Source of the DNA: Rhodococcus sp. IEGM 1381
GTDB taxonomy: Bacteria > Actinomycetota > Actinomycetes > Mycobacteriales > Mycobacteriaceae
Length of the DNA: 64,000 nucleotides
Reading direction: 5' to 3'
Assembly: GCF_030056795.1 (NCBI RefSeq)
Contig: NZ_JASHKQ010000005.1
Location: 158,218 to 222,217, forward strand
The notes below the pieces were generated by a model that was given only the letters and a program-made list of their open reading frames with translations, was not told the DNA's origin and searched no databases. Of this stretch, positions 28,929 to 37,779 are shown piece after piece. The position numbers were made by a program, and so were the translations under genes. Numbering within the stretch: the first letter of the stretch is position 1; every line of letters begins with the position of its first letter.

Positions 28929-30425
28929 TCAACCGCGCAACTCTCGCTTCAGCAGCTTCCCGCTCTGGTTGCGCGGCAACTCGTCGACGAACGTTACTGT
29001 CTTGGGCACCTTGAACGGCGCGATGCGGCCCTTGACGTGGTCGATCAGTGCCTCCGCCGACAACTGCTGCCCGTCCTTGAGTACGACGACAGCCGTCACC
29101 GCCTCGATCCACCGGTCATCGGGGGTCCCGATCACCGCGACCTCGGCGACCGCCGAATGGGTGTAGATCGCATCCTCCACTTCGCGCGACGCAACGAGAA
29201 TGCCGCCGGTATTGATCACATCCTTGATCCGATCGACCACGGTGATGAACCCCTCGGCATCGCGGGTCACCAGATCGCCGGAGTGAAACCAACCGTCCAA
29301 GAACGCATCTGCCGTCGCCTCCGGTTTGTCCCAGTAGCCGTCGCACAACTGAGGGGAACGGTAGAGGATCTCGCCGGGCTCGCCGTCCGGCACATCGTTA
29401 CCGTCGGCGTCGACGACGCGGGTCTCGACGAAGAACACCGCGCGGCCGCACGACGCCGGCCTCGCCTGGTGCTCGGCAGGTTGCAATACCGTTGCCAGCG
29501 GGCCGATCTCGGACTGCCCGAAGCAGTTGTAGAACTCGATGTCCGGATACCGCTCACGCAGCCGAGTGAGCACGGTGACAGGCATGATCGACGACCCGTA
29601 CTGCGCCTTCTTCAACGACGAGAGATCGCGCGTCTCCAGATCGGGGTGATTGGCCAGCGGAACCCACACCGTCGGGGCCAGGAACAGCGACTTGATCTTC
29701 TCTTCTTCGATGCGGCGCAGGATTTCCGGAACGTCGGGCTTACGCATCAAGCGCACCGTGGCACCCACCGACAGGTAGGGCAGCATGAACACGTGCATCC
29801 CCGCCGAGTGGTACATCGGCATCACAAGCAACGGATCGTCGTCCTGGGTGAACCCGAGCGCGATGACGCACGAGACGTACTCCGCGACCAATGCGCCGTG
29901 AGACATCATCGCGCCCTTGGGTTTCGACGTCGTTCCCGAGGTGTAGAGCAACTGAGCGAGGTCGGTCGATTCTGCGGCCGAGTCGAGTTCGGAACCATCG
30001 CCGTCCTCGCCCAGCACATCGGGAAGGGAGACCACATGCTCGATCGTCAGGTGTTCACGAACCGAGTCGAGGGTGGCCGCCAACGCTGGGTCGACCAGCA
30101 CCGCGCGCGAGCCCGACTGCTCCAGCAAGTACTGCAATTCCTCGCCCACGAGCGCGTAGTTGATCGGAACATGTACCAATCCGGCTCGCACACAAGCGAG
30201 GAACGCGACGACGTACGCATCGGAGTTGACGCCGTACGCTGCCACACGGTCACCTTTCTCCAACCCCATCGCACGCAGTCGACGAGCGGCGCGGGTGACA
30301 GCGGTATCGAGTTCTCTGTAGGTGTAGCTACGCCCCTCGAACGTCACGGCGAGGCGGTCGGGAAATTTCGCTGCCGACCGACGTAGTACGCCGTCGACGG
30401 TGTTCACTCGTGTTCCGCTACTCAT
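28929..30425 (-). CDS. AMP-forming acyl-CoA synthetase
   Basis: 498 aa. The adenylate-forming motifs are in order: P-loop YTSGTTSKPKGAM near residue 165, the YNCFGQSEIG acyl-binding/A5 region, WFHSGDLVTRD (A7) and the catalytic lysine in NQSGKLLKREL near the C-terminus. It activates a fatty or aromatic acid to its CoA thioester. Similarity is to FadD-like medium/long-chain enzymes, but substrate cannot be assigned. A TATAAC element about 9 bp upstream of the GTG-ATG start suggests a leaderless transcript. The divergent neighbour is a DUF2231 gene. Confidence 0.85.
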   Translation of the reverse strand: MSSGTRVNTVDGVLRRSAAKFPDRLAVTFEGRSYTYRELDTAVTRAARRLRAMGLEKGDRVAAYGVNSDAYVVAFLACVRAGLVHVPINYALVGEELQYLLEQSGSRAVLVDPALAATLDSVREHLTIEHVVSLPDVLGEDGDGSELDSAAESTDLAQLLYTSGTTSKPKGAMMSHGALVAEYVSCVIALGFTQDDDPLLVMPMYHSAGMHVFMLPYLSVGATVRLMRKPDVPEILRRIEEEKIKSLFLAPTVWVPLANHPDLETRDLSSLKKAQYGSSIMPVTVLTRLRERYPDIEFYNCFGQSEIGPLATVLQPAEHQARPASCGRAVFFVETRVVDADGNDVPDGEPGEILYRSPQLCDGYWDKPEATADAFLDGWFHSGDLVTRDAEGFITVVDRIKDVINTGGILVASREVEDAIYTHSAVAEVAVIGTPDDRWIEAVTAVVVLKDGQQLSAEALIDHVKGRIAPFKVPKTVTFVDELPRNQSGKLLKRELRG

Positions 30426-30514
30426 CACCCGACGTTATAGGACGTCCAAACGTTCCGTCCCGGGTTCTGTCGGTACGAGGGTTCGTGAAACTCGGACGGG
30501 GCATTCGGTGAGGC

Positions 30515-31054
30515 ATGACAGCAAAACAAGCACTCGACAGCCTCGAATCGGCCTCCTTTCTCGACGGAGCCAGCAACGCGATCAACGGAGTTCTCGCGCC
30601 CGCACTCGACGACACCGTGGTCGGTTCCGCGCTCCGCGGCCGGTGGATCGGACACCCCATCCACCCAGCGCTGGTCAACGTCACCATCGGCAGCTGGACG
30701 AGCGCAGTGGTCCTCGACCTGATGGATCACCAGTCTCGGGCGAGCAAACTGGTCATCTCCGTCGGGCTGGCGTCCGCACCGGCAGCAATCGCCACCGGAT
30801 GGGCGGACTGGTCGACGATGAACACTCGCCAACGACGGGTTGGGATGATCCACGCGGCCTCGAACGCGACCGGCGTATTCCTGTTCCTCGGTTCCTACCT
30901 GCGCCGACGGAAGCAGACCGACGGACTCGCGAAAGCCCTCGCCGCGGCCGGTCTGGCCACCGCGAGCGTCGGCGGACTCATCGGAGGTCACCTCGCCTAC
31001 AGCTCGACCGGGGAGGAATCAGCCCCAGCAGGCAAACACAGCATTCGCCGCTAG
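30515..31054 (+). CDS. DUF2231 membrane protein
   Basis: 179 aa. It contains the DUF2231 signature RWIGHPIHPALVNVTIG and three to four membrane spans (TSAVVLDLMD, LVISVGLASAPAAIATG, ATGVFLFLGSYL, LATASVGGLIGGHLAY). Conserved histidines in the spans hint at a heme or metal site in the family, but function is unknown. The start ATG 30515 has GGTGAGG upstream. Confidence 0.8.
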   Translation: MTAKQALDSLESASFLDGASNAINGVLAPALDDTVVGSALRGRWIGHPIHPALVNVTIGSWTSAVVLDLMDHQSRASKLVISVGLASAPAAIATGWADWSTMNTRQRRVGMIHAASNATGVFLFLGSYLRRRKQTDGLAKALAAAGLATASVGGLIGGHLAYSSTGEESAPAGKHSIRR

Positions 31055-31055
31055 G

Positions 31056-31520
31056 TCAGCAGTTGTTCGGTTCCCCAATTTTCACCACCGACAGCAGCGC
31101 GTCTCCTTCGCCGACAAGGGTGCCGGGGGCCGGGCTCTGTTCCACGACAATCCAGTTCGAGTCGTTGACCTGCATCCGGCCCTCACCGGACGCATCCTCG
31201 CTCCGAGAAAAGAAGACCCCTGCCGCCTGAATCGCGTTCTGAGCGGACTGCAAGTTCATGCAGACAACCGGAGGCATGGAGACGAGGACCGGCTCCGACG
31301 CGGTCGGTTCGGGCACAGCCGATTCAGGCACAGTCGCATCCGGGATGACGATTCTCTCGATCGACGTCGGCGCGGGGGCGGTCGCCTCGACAGTGACCGT
31401 CCGCACTTCGGTACTGACCTCGGGCTCGGCGGAGTCCTGTGATCCGCAGCCCGCAAGGACGATCGTGGAGAGGGCGAACACGATGACCGACCGCACGCGG
31501 AAACGGCTACTGCTTGTCAT
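31056..31520 (-). CDS. PASTA-like domain lipoprotein
   Basis: 154 aa. The signal peptide ends in lipobox STIVLAGC (residues 18-25). Next comes a Glu/Pro/Thr-rich linker and a C-terminal domain of about 70 residues resembling a PASTA module: PPVVCMNLQSAQNAIQAAGV, then VVEQSPAPGTLVGEGDAL. PASTA modules often bind peptidoglycan fragments, so it may be a cell-wall-associated lipoprotein. Two cysteines (VVCMN and the terminal NNC) could form a disulfide. Its stop is 1 bp from the convergent DUF2231 stop. Confidence 0.7.
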   Translation of the reverse strand: MTSSSRFRVRSVIVFALSTIVLAGCGSQDSAEPEVSTEVRTVTVEATAPAPTSIERIVIPDATVPESAVPEPTASEPVLVSMPPVVCMNLQSAQNAIQAAGVFFSRSEDASGEGRMQVNDSNWIVVEQSPAPGTLVGEGDALLSVVKIGEPNNC

Positions 31521-31618
31521 GAAAACCTTTCGGTACGGCCGATAGCCTGCTGCAACCGGTGCCCATGTGAAATCGTCATACCGGTCAGTCTGTTACGTTT
31601 AGCGCTCCCCAAGCATTT

Positions 31619-31639
31619 CCGTACGCCGTACGGTAGACT
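31619..31639 (+). promoter_or_regulatory. Palindromic operator over a promoter of the UvrA-like gene
   Basis: CCGTACGCCGTACGG (31619-31633) is a perfect 7-bp dyad with one central base, immediately followed by TAGACT (31634-31639), a reasonable -10 box. CGTACG-type dyads are common TetR-family operators. A bound repressor would block this promoter. No TetR gene is adjacent. Confidence 0.55.
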
Positions 31640-31693
31640 GCGTCGGCCCCGGACGAACCAGCGTCAGGGGCGGCGAAAGGCGACTCCCGCGCA

Positions 31694-33997
31694 ATGACTC
31701 CAGCCCAGCCGATGATCTCCACTCAGCCAGCGACACCTGCCCAGGACCTGTCCACCATCATCGTTCGCGGTGCCCGCGAGAACAATCTTCGTGATGTAAG
31801 CCTCGACCTGCCCAAACGTTCGCTCGTCGTGTTCGCCGGCGTCTCCGGGTCGGGCAAGTCATCGCTCGTCTTCGACACCATCGCCGCCGAGGCCCAACGA
31901 CAGATCAACTCGACGTTCACCGCGTTCGCGCAGACGTTCCTTCCGTCCTACGGTCGGCCCGACGCGGATCTGATCGCCAACCTGTCTGCCGTCGTGATCG
32001 TCGACCAGAAGCGTCTCTTCGGTGGCCCGCGTTCGACGGTCGGCACGATCACCGACATCGGGGACTGGCTGCGCATGCTGTGGTCCCGCGGCGTCACGCC
32101 GTCGATCGGCTACGCCAACGCCTTCTCGTTCAACGATCCCGCCGGAATGTGCCCCGAGTGCGAGGGGCTCGGCGAAGCAAAGGTCGTCGACCTGGGCGAA
32201 CTGGTGGACGAGTCGAAGTCCTTGCGAGAAGGGCCGTTCAAGCATCCGGACTTCGAGGTCGGCAAATGGCCGTACCGGGTGTTCGCCGACTCGGGTCTGT
32301 TCGATCTCGACGTCCCGATCGAGCAGTACTCGGCCCGTGAGCGCCACGTCTTCTTCGACGCCAAGCCCGGCGAGGTCGAGGTGGCGAACCCCGACGCCGT
32401 GATGAAGAGCTACGAGGGCATCGTCTCCCGTTTCCGGCGCAGCTACCTGGCGAAGGACGCCGATGCGCTCAAGGGAAAGTCCAAGCTGGCGTTCGAGCGC
32501 ATCGTCACCCGCGGCACCTGCGAGGCCTGCGGCGGCTCCCGATACAACGAGACCATCCGCGGTGCCACTCTCGAAGGGCTGTCCCTGCCCGACGCATTCG
32601 CCATGCAGGTATCCGAACTCGCCGACCGGATCGACGGCTGGCAGATCAAGGGCTTGGGCACCTTCACGAACGAAATCGTCACGCAACTACGCAGACTCGT
32701 CGACCTCGGGCTCGGATACCTCAGCCTGGACCGAGCTACGTCTTCACTGTCCGGTGGTGAATCGCAACGCATCAAGATGGTGCGGCACCTGGGAGCCACA
32801 CTCAACGACATGCTCTACGTTTTCGACGAGCCGACCACCGGGCTGCATCCTCGCGACGTGCACCGCCTCGACGACATGCTGCTCGCCCTGCGCGACAAGG
32901 GCAACACCGTCCTCGTCGTCGAGCACGACCCCGAGGTGATGGCCATCGCCGACCACATCGTCGAGATCGGGCCCGGTGCCGGAAAAGCTGGCGGCACAGT
33001 CGTGTTCGAGGGAACCTACGACGAGCTGCGTGACGCCGACACCCGGACGGGTGCCGCGCTACGGCGCGAGAACATCGAATTGCGAACTCCGCGTGCCCCT
33101 TCGGGCTGGCTGAGCATCACCGGAGCGCGCACCCACAATCTGCGCGACGTCAGCGTCGACGTTCCGCTGGGAGTCCTGACGGCCGTCACCGGGGTCGCCG
33201 GTTCCGGCAAGTCCTCCCTCATCCACGGACACCTCCGCGAGGCCGCGCCGGACGCCGTGATCATCGACCAGGCCCCCATCCGTGGCTCGCGCCGCTCCTC
33301 CCCCGCGACGTACACCGGACTACTCGACCCGATCCGCGCGTACTTCGCCAAGAAGACCGGCCAGCCGCCGTCGCTGTTCTCACCCAACTCCGACGGTGCA
33401 TGCCCCGACTGCCAGGGCAGTGGCGTGATCTTCACCGATCTCGGGTTCACCGACCCGGTGACGAGCACGTGCGAGACGTGCCAGGGTCGGAGGTTCCGGT
33501 CGGGCGCGATCCGGCACACCGTCGACGGCATCAGCATCGCCGACATCTTCGAGATGTCCGTCGAGGACGCGCAGGACTTCTTCGACGTCAAGAAGATCCG
33601 CGACATTCTGCGGCGGTGCCGGGACGTCGGCCTCGGCTACCTCTCACTCGGCCAGAACCTGTCGTCGTTGTCCGGTGGCGAGCGCCAACGCCTCAAACTC
33701 GCAACCGAACTGGTCGGGTCGTCGCCGGTGTTGGTACTCGACGAGCCGACGACCGGTCTGCACCCGTCGGACGTGTCGAATTTGATCGCGTTGTTGTCCG
33801 GGATGGTCGACGAGGGCAGATCGGTCATCGTCATCGAACACAACCTCGACGTCGTCGCGGCTGCCGATTGGGTCATCGACCTCGGCCCCGACGGCGGGCA
33901 CAACGGCGGCCTGATCACGTTCACCGGAACGGTGGAGGGACTGCTCGCCTCGGACACCCACACCGGGCGGTACCTGGCGCGCAGCCTGGGGCGGTGA
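31694..33997 (+). CDS. UvrA-like ABC ATPase, short (class III, drug-resistance type)
   Basis: 767 aa, against about 950 or more for housekeeping UvrA. Two ABC ATPase domains are visible: Walker A GVSGSGKSS and GVAGSGKSS, signatures LSGGESQR and LSGGERQR, Walker B YVFDEP and LVLDEP. Each carries a zinc-finger pair (CPECEGLGE with CEACGGSRY; CPDCQGSG with CETCQGRRF). The shorter first half points to loss of the UvrB-binding domain, as in DrrC-type proteins that protect DNA from intercalating antibiotics. It is therefore unlikely to be the main excision-repair UvrA. Preceded by a strong operator-like palindrome, suggesting inducible expression. Confidence 0.85.
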   Translation: MTPAQPMISTQPATPAQDLSTIIVRGARENNLRDVSLDLPKRSLVVFAGVSGSGKSSLVFDTIAAEAQRQINSTFTAFAQTFLPSYGRPDADLIANLSAVVIVDQKRLFGGPRSTVGTITDIGDWLRMLWSRGVTPSIGYANAFSFNDPAGMCPECEGLGEAKVVDLGELVDESKSLREGPFKHPDFEVGKWPYRVFADSGLFDLDVPIEQYSARERHVFFDAKPGEVEVANPDAVMKSYEGIVSRFRRSYLAKDADALKGKSKLAFERIVTRGTCEACGGSRYNETIRGATLEGLSLPDAFAMQVSELADRIDGWQIKGLGTFTNEIVTQLRRLVDLGLGYLSLDRATSSLSGGESQRIKMVRHLGATLNDMLYVFDEPTTGLHPRDVHRLDDMLLALRDKGNTVLVVEHDPEVMAIADHIVEIGPGAGKAGGTVVFEGTYDELRDADTRTGAALRRENIELRTPRAPSGWLSITGARTHNLRDVSVDVPLGVLTAVTGVAGSGKSSLIHGHLREAAPDAVIIDQAPIRGSRRSSPATYTGLLDPIRAYFAKKTGQPPSLFSPNSDGACPDCQGSGVIFTDLGFTDPVTSTCETCQGRRFRSGAIRHTVDGISIADIFEMSVEDAQDFFDVKKIRDILRRCRDVGLGYLSLGQNLSSLSGGERQRLKLATELVGSSPVLVLDEPTTGLHPSDVSNLIALLSGMVDEGRSVIVIEHNLDVVAAADWVIDLGPDGGHNGGLITFTGTVEGLLASDTHTGRYLARSLGR

Positions 33998-34049
33998 CCG
34001 AAGACCCGATAGTGTTGGCCCTCCAGGGACATCGGACACAGGAGTGGCA

Positions 34050-34994
34050 GTGCAGCGTCGATCGGCACGAATGATCTCAGCAGGGTTCGCGGTCGTCGCG
34101 CTCGTCGCAGCCGGGTGCGGCAGCGCAACGACGGACGCACCGCCTGCCACCCCGACCGCTGCGTCGAGCGGGGAGTTTCCCAAGTCGATCCCGTCGGGCT
34201 CGGACGGCGGGACCGTCACCATCGACGCGATGCCCCGCACGATCGTCTCGCTCAGCCCGACGGCGACAGAGACCCTGTTCGCCGTCGGCGCGGGTGAGCA
34301 GGTTGCGGCCGTCGACGATCAGTCGGACTATCCGGCCGACGCGCCCAAGACCGGCCTGTCAGCATTCACGCCGAGCCTCGAGGCGATCGTCGCGTACGAC
34401 CCCGATCTGGTGATCACCTCGACCGATTTGGGCCTGGTGAGCTCCACGCTGGCCGAGGCTGGTGTCCCGACGCTGTTGCTGCCGGCCGCTACGAGCCTCG
34501 ACGACGCGTACTCGCAGATCGAACAAGTGGCCGACGCGACCGGGCACGACACCGAAGGCGACGCGGTGGTCGCACAGATGCGTGACCGGATCGACGCCGC
34601 CGTCGCGAGCGTGCCGACGCGCGAAGAGCCGCTGACGTACTTCCACGAACTCGACGACACGCTATACACCGTGTCCAGCCAGAGCTTCGTCGGCCAGATC
34701 TACGGCCTGTTCGGTCTGCAGAGCATCGCCGACGGCTCCGATGCAGGCGACTACCCGCAGCTGTCCGCCGAGACGGTGATCACCGCGGACCCCGACATGG
34801 TGTTTCTCGCCGACGCCCAATGCTGCGGAGTGACAGCCCAATCCGTGGCAGCTCGGCCGGGGTGGGGATCGATGACGGCGGTGCGGGACGGCCGAATCTT
34901 CCCGATGGACGAGGACCTGTCGAGTCGATGGGGTCCCCGCATGGCAGACCAGGTGGAAGCCGTGGCCGCCGTCGTCCAGCAGATTCCGGCGTAG
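34050..34994 (+). CDS. Iron-siderophore/cobalamin-type ABC substrate-binding lipoprotein
   Basis: 314 aa. The signal ends in a lipobox (ALVAAGC near residue 23). The rest is a PF01497-type periplasmic binding fold: RTIVSLSPTATETLFAVGAG, LEAIVAYDPDLVI, and the second lobe from LTYFHELDDTLYTVSSQSFVG. Such proteins bind ferric siderophores, heme or vitamin B12. No permease or ATPase gene is next to it, so it would have to share a transporter encoded elsewhere. GTG 34050 is chosen as the start because AGGAG lies 6 bp upstream; GTG 34044 is too close. Confidence 0.8.
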   Translation: MQRRSARMISAGFAVVALVAAGCGSATTDAPPATPTAASSGEFPKSIPSGSDGGTVTIDAMPRTIVSLSPTATETLFAVGAGEQVAAVDDQSDYPADAPKTGLSAFTPSLEAIVAYDPDLVITSTDLGLVSSTLAEAGVPTLLLPAATSLDDAYSQIEQVADATGHDTEGDAVVAQMRDRIDAAVASVPTREEPLTYFHELDDTLYTVSSQSFVGQIYGLFGLQSIADGSDAGDYPQLSAETVITADPDMVFLADAQCCGVTAQSVAARPGWGSMTAVRDGRIFPMDEDLSSRWGPRMADQVEAVAAVVQQIPA

Positions 34995-34995
34995 G

Positions 34996-35526
34996 TCACT
35001 CGTACCCGATCCGCACCTCGTCTACGAACTCGTCTGCTGCCCAGCCCAATCGATCCCTGGTCAAGTCGGGCAGGGTGACCGTCATCTGCAAGAGGTACTG
35101 ATCGACAATGTGGTGGACGACGACATAGCGGGTCCGGGCGAACAACGTCCGACCGCCCCAGTCGTATCGACCGGCGATCGAGACGGACCGTAGTCCGCGC
35201 AGCGGTGCTCGGTCGCGACTGACCTCGGCCCAACCGGGCAACGCCCGTGAATCCCCGAACCCGCACTCCAGCAGCGATATCGGGTCCACTGATCGCGTGA
35301 ACTTACCCACCAGAGCCATTGCATTCGGCACGAACCCGTCAACGGCGTTCGCCGGCGAACACAGCACCGCGGTGGCATGCGGGAACAAGTGCTCGGGAAC
35401 CAGGCCCCAGCCCGGCATTGTCGGCAGTTCGAGACCGAACCTGTTGCATTCGCTGCGATGCACGGGCACGAGTTCGACACCCTGCTGCTGCAGGAGGCTT
35501 TCGATCGATCCCTCTCGAACCGTCAC
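34996..35526 (-). CDS. LpqN/LpqT-like domain protein, no signal peptide
   Basis: 176 aa. From about residue 30 it resembles the LpqN/LpqT family (LPTMPGWGLVPEHLFPHATAV, a mid block FVPNAMALVGKFT, and the ending DQYLLQMTVTLPD). Mycobacterial LpqN is a lipoprotein, but this one lacks any signal peptide or lipobox, so it should be cytosolic. The fold belongs to the PsbP/DcrB group. Its ATG overlaps the membrane-protein stop (35523-35526), making it the last gene of an ESX effector operon. Possible role (inference): an effector chaperone or accessory factor. Confidence 0.6.
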   Translation of the reverse strand: MTVREGSIESLLQQQGVELVPVHRSECNRFGLELPTMPGWGLVPEHLFPHATAVLCSPANAVDGFVPNAMALVGKFTRSVDPISLLECGFGDSRALPGWAEVSRDRAPLRGLRSVSIAGRYDWGGRTLFARTRYVVVHHIVDQYLLQMTVTLPDLTRDRLGWAADEFVDEVRIGYE

Positions 35527-36479
35527 TGGACAGCATTCCTTCCAACGGAGATCGACGCGGCTCGGTCGGCGCGGATGCGCTCGAGCAGACTCGGCGGACG
35601 CAGTAATTCACGCGCATCGTCGTGGCCCAGTTGCGCACGGGCCCAGGGATTGTCCCGACACCAGTGCAACAGGGCGTACAACGAGTTGGGTTCGACTTTC
35701 TTCTCGCACACCATCAGTACCAGCACCTGATCCGATTCGCTGTCGGCTTCGCGATACACAACGCGGACAGTGGGGTACAAGTGCGGATGGGGCACGGCCG
35801 GATTCGGATGCGTCTGTGGTTGCAGGTCGACAATCTCGTCCCACGGGACAACCGTGACGTCGCTGGTCACCTTCCATGCCCGACGTCGATAGATCTCCTG
35901 CACTATGCCGTCGGGATGCAGTGAAATTCTCGTCCCGTTGACGATGACGAAACCGAGGACGAAGCACAGCAGCACCACCGGGGCACCGACGAGCGTCGAT
36001 ATCTCCGCCCTGAACTGGCGACGTCCGGGTTCGTCGTCTCTCCAATGGAAGTACGACACGCCGAGCAGTACAACAAAGGCGAAGATCAAGCTCCGGATCA
36101 GGAAGTCTCCGCGACCGGGCACCAACAAACCTCGGCCGGCCGCGACGACGTGAACTGGTCGCACGAAACGTGACAGCCGCGCAGATCCGATGCCGGACAA
36201 CACTACAGACTGCCCGAGTGGCAGGACCACCAAGAACGCAAGCCACGACAAACCCATGAGCACATCCGGGTGCAGCTTCTCGAACAGAAGACCGACGGTC
36301 GCAAGGATTGCTGCAGACGCCGCAGACAGGACGACAAAAACCACGAGCCAACCGAGATGCATTGTCCGCCAAATCCGAACCCACACGGGCCTCTTCTGCC
36401 ATCCAACATTCCTGTGTGACGAATTCACTGGTGAATAGCCCCGATTCGAGATGTCGCTACTGTCTCGGCGTTCAGTCAT
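35523..36479 (-). CDS. Multispanning membrane protein of ESX cassette (possible immunity protein)
   Basis: 318 aa, not in a family I recognise. It has four predicted spans (WLVVFVVLSAASAAILAT, LMGLSWLAFLVVLPLG, FLIRSLIFAFVVLLGVSYF, LVGAPVVLLCFVLGFVIVNG). A C-terminal cytosolic region begins TRISLHPDGIVQEIYRRRAW, which looks like a bacterial PH-type module. Its ATG overlaps the stop of the effector gene and its stop overlaps the LpqN-like start, so it is strictly co-translated with both. Membrane location and position directly after a pore-like effector would suit an immunity protein, but this is inference. Confidence 0.6.
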   Translation of the reverse strand: MTERRDSSDISNRGYSPVNSSHRNVGWQKRPVWVRIWRTMHLGWLVVFVVLSAASAAILATVGLLFEKLHPDVLMGLSWLAFLVVLPLGQSVVLSGIGSARLSRFVRPVHVVAAGRGLLVPGRGDFLIRSLIFAFVVLLGVSYFHWRDDEPGRRQFRAEISTLVGAPVVLLCFVLGFVIVNGTRISLHPDGIVQEIYRRRAWKVTSDVTVVPWDEIVDLQPQTHPNPAVPHPHLYPTVRVVYREADSESDQVLVLMVCEKKVEPNSLYALLHWCRDNPWARAQLGHDDARELLRPPSLLERIRADRAASISVGRNAVQ

Positions 36480-37483
36480 CGCAACGTCCATTCGAAGACC
36501 TTCGATACGCCGTGGCTGACCGAGCCCCCGACCAGGGCACCCAACGCGACGCCGGCGGCAGCACCGGCCACCGTGCCCGGCCCCGGAAACAGCGAACCCG
36601 CGGTACCACCGAGTCCCGCGAGGGCGTAGGTGACGTAGCTTGCAGCTGCGAGGCCGGCGGCGGTGCTCGCTGTATTGACCGCAATTGCCTCGGGGGGGCT
36701 CACTCCTTCGTCGATATCGTGCGCAATCGAGGGAATCGTTCCGGCAACCGCACCGAAGGCTCCAAGCCCACGGCCGATGTTCTTGGCCACGTCGTCCACG
36801 GAACTGACACCTGGAAGTTCCAGCACCCTCGTCGTCGCGTCGCTCATGCCCCCGATGACCGTCGCCGCTATGGTCGTCGGCCAGTCCGGCATCCACGAGA
36901 AAGACCCGTCCGGGTTCTCGACGAACTTTCCGGTCGGGTTGCCGAGCGCAAGCGTGGTCAACAGCTTCGTGGGCTCGGCCAAGTGCTGCGTAGCGTCGAG
37001 CGCAGCCTGCTCGGCCTGCTTCAGAGCATCTTGAATGTCCTCCGTCAACTGCGCTGCAGCAGAGCGCAGTTCGTCGGCCTGGCGTAATTTCTCTTCGCCC
37101 ACACTGTCTGGGATCAGCGCAATCATCCCGTCGGGATCGACCACACCGTCTGCCCGTACGGCGAACCCGCTCGTCGTCGCCGCCGACACCTGCGCCAGCA
37201 GGTGCGCCTTCGCGGCGTCGACCATTCCTGCTGCGGTCTCGAATGCCTTACCGAGTGAATCGATCTCACCGCACACCGAGCTCATCCGGGAGCATTCGGT
37301 CACCACGCGTTCTGCTGCAGCGTTCGCTGCCTCGCCGGTCCACGTCTCGGCCAGCACATCCTGCTCCTCCAGTACGCCGGTGCGCTGGCCGTTGACGCGC
37401 TCGACAATCTCGGCCAGTTCGATCATCGTCTTGCGCATCGACCCCGGCTCCCAGCCCGCGACGTGCGGCACGGTCGGGATCAC
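36476..37483 (-). CDS. ESX effector candidate with WXG domain and C-terminal glycine zipper
   Basis: 335 aa. Residues 1-100 are a WXG100-like helical domain with a WTG turn (LAETWTGEAANAA). A coiled-coil-like stretch follows (READELRSAAAQ-type helices, about residues 155-190). The C-terminal 90 residues are hydrophobic and Gly/Ala rich, and residues 303-320 follow a strict GxxxG register repeated five times. Such glycine zippers insert in membranes and are known from pore-forming or translocating toxins. No separate enzymatic toxin domain follows, because the protein ends 15 residues later. GTG 37483 overlaps the EspC-like stop (GTGA); an upstream ATG would read antisense-like frame and is rejected. 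Confidence 0.7.
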   Translation of the reverse strand: MIPTVPHVAGWEPGSMRKTMIELAEIVERVNGQRTGVLEEQDVLAETWTGEAANAAAERVVTECSRMSSVCGEIDSLGKAFETAAGMVDAAKAHLLAQVSAATTSGFAVRADGVVDPDGMIALIPDSVGEEKLRQADELRSAAAQLTEDIQDALKQAEQAALDATQHLAEPTKLLTTLALGNPTGKFVENPDGSFSWMPDWPTTIAATVIGGMSDATTRVLELPGVSSVDDVAKNIGRGLGAFGAVAGTIPSIAHDIDEGVSPPEAIAVNTASTAAGLAAASYVTYALAGLGGTAGSLFPGPGTVAGAAAGVALGALVGGSVSHGVSKVFEWTLR

Positions 37484-37779
37484 TTCGGCTGGTCCATCGC
37501 AGCGAGGCGGCGGGCGAGTTCGTCGTCGGCGATCTCGTAGTTCTGCGCGACGCCGCGGGCAATGTCTGCGACGCATTCGGCCCGGCCGGCCAGTGCTGCA
37601 ACAGCTCCCGCCGCCGCTGCCGCGGCCGCCGCACATGCTGCGCCGAAGTCGGTACCCAGCAGCGCATTTTCGGATTCGCGGAACGGGGCGAGGGTATCCA
37701 ACTCGGCGATCACCTCCCCCGTTCCCGACAACACATTCGAGAACTGCCGCAGGATCACTGGATCCACATTCACTGTCAT
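37480..37779 (-). CDS. EspC-like ESX secretion-associated protein
   Basis: 99 aa. The DUF2580/EspC pattern starts VNVDPVILRQFSNVLSG, then an Ala-rich helix, and ends with YEIADDELARRL. The motif YEIAD (residues 81-85) fits the YxxxD/E type VII secretion signal. The start ATG 37779 is preceded by GGGGGAGCGTC, nearly the same leader as the WXG gene at 853. It is the first gene of the four-gene cassette 37779 to 34996 and probably forms the secretion-competent partner of the next protein. Confidence 0.75.
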   Translation of the reverse strand: MTVNVDPVILRQFSNVLSGTGEVIAELDTLAPFRESENALLGTDFGAACAAAAAAAAGAVAALAGRAECVADIARGVAQNYEIADDELARRLAAMDQPK

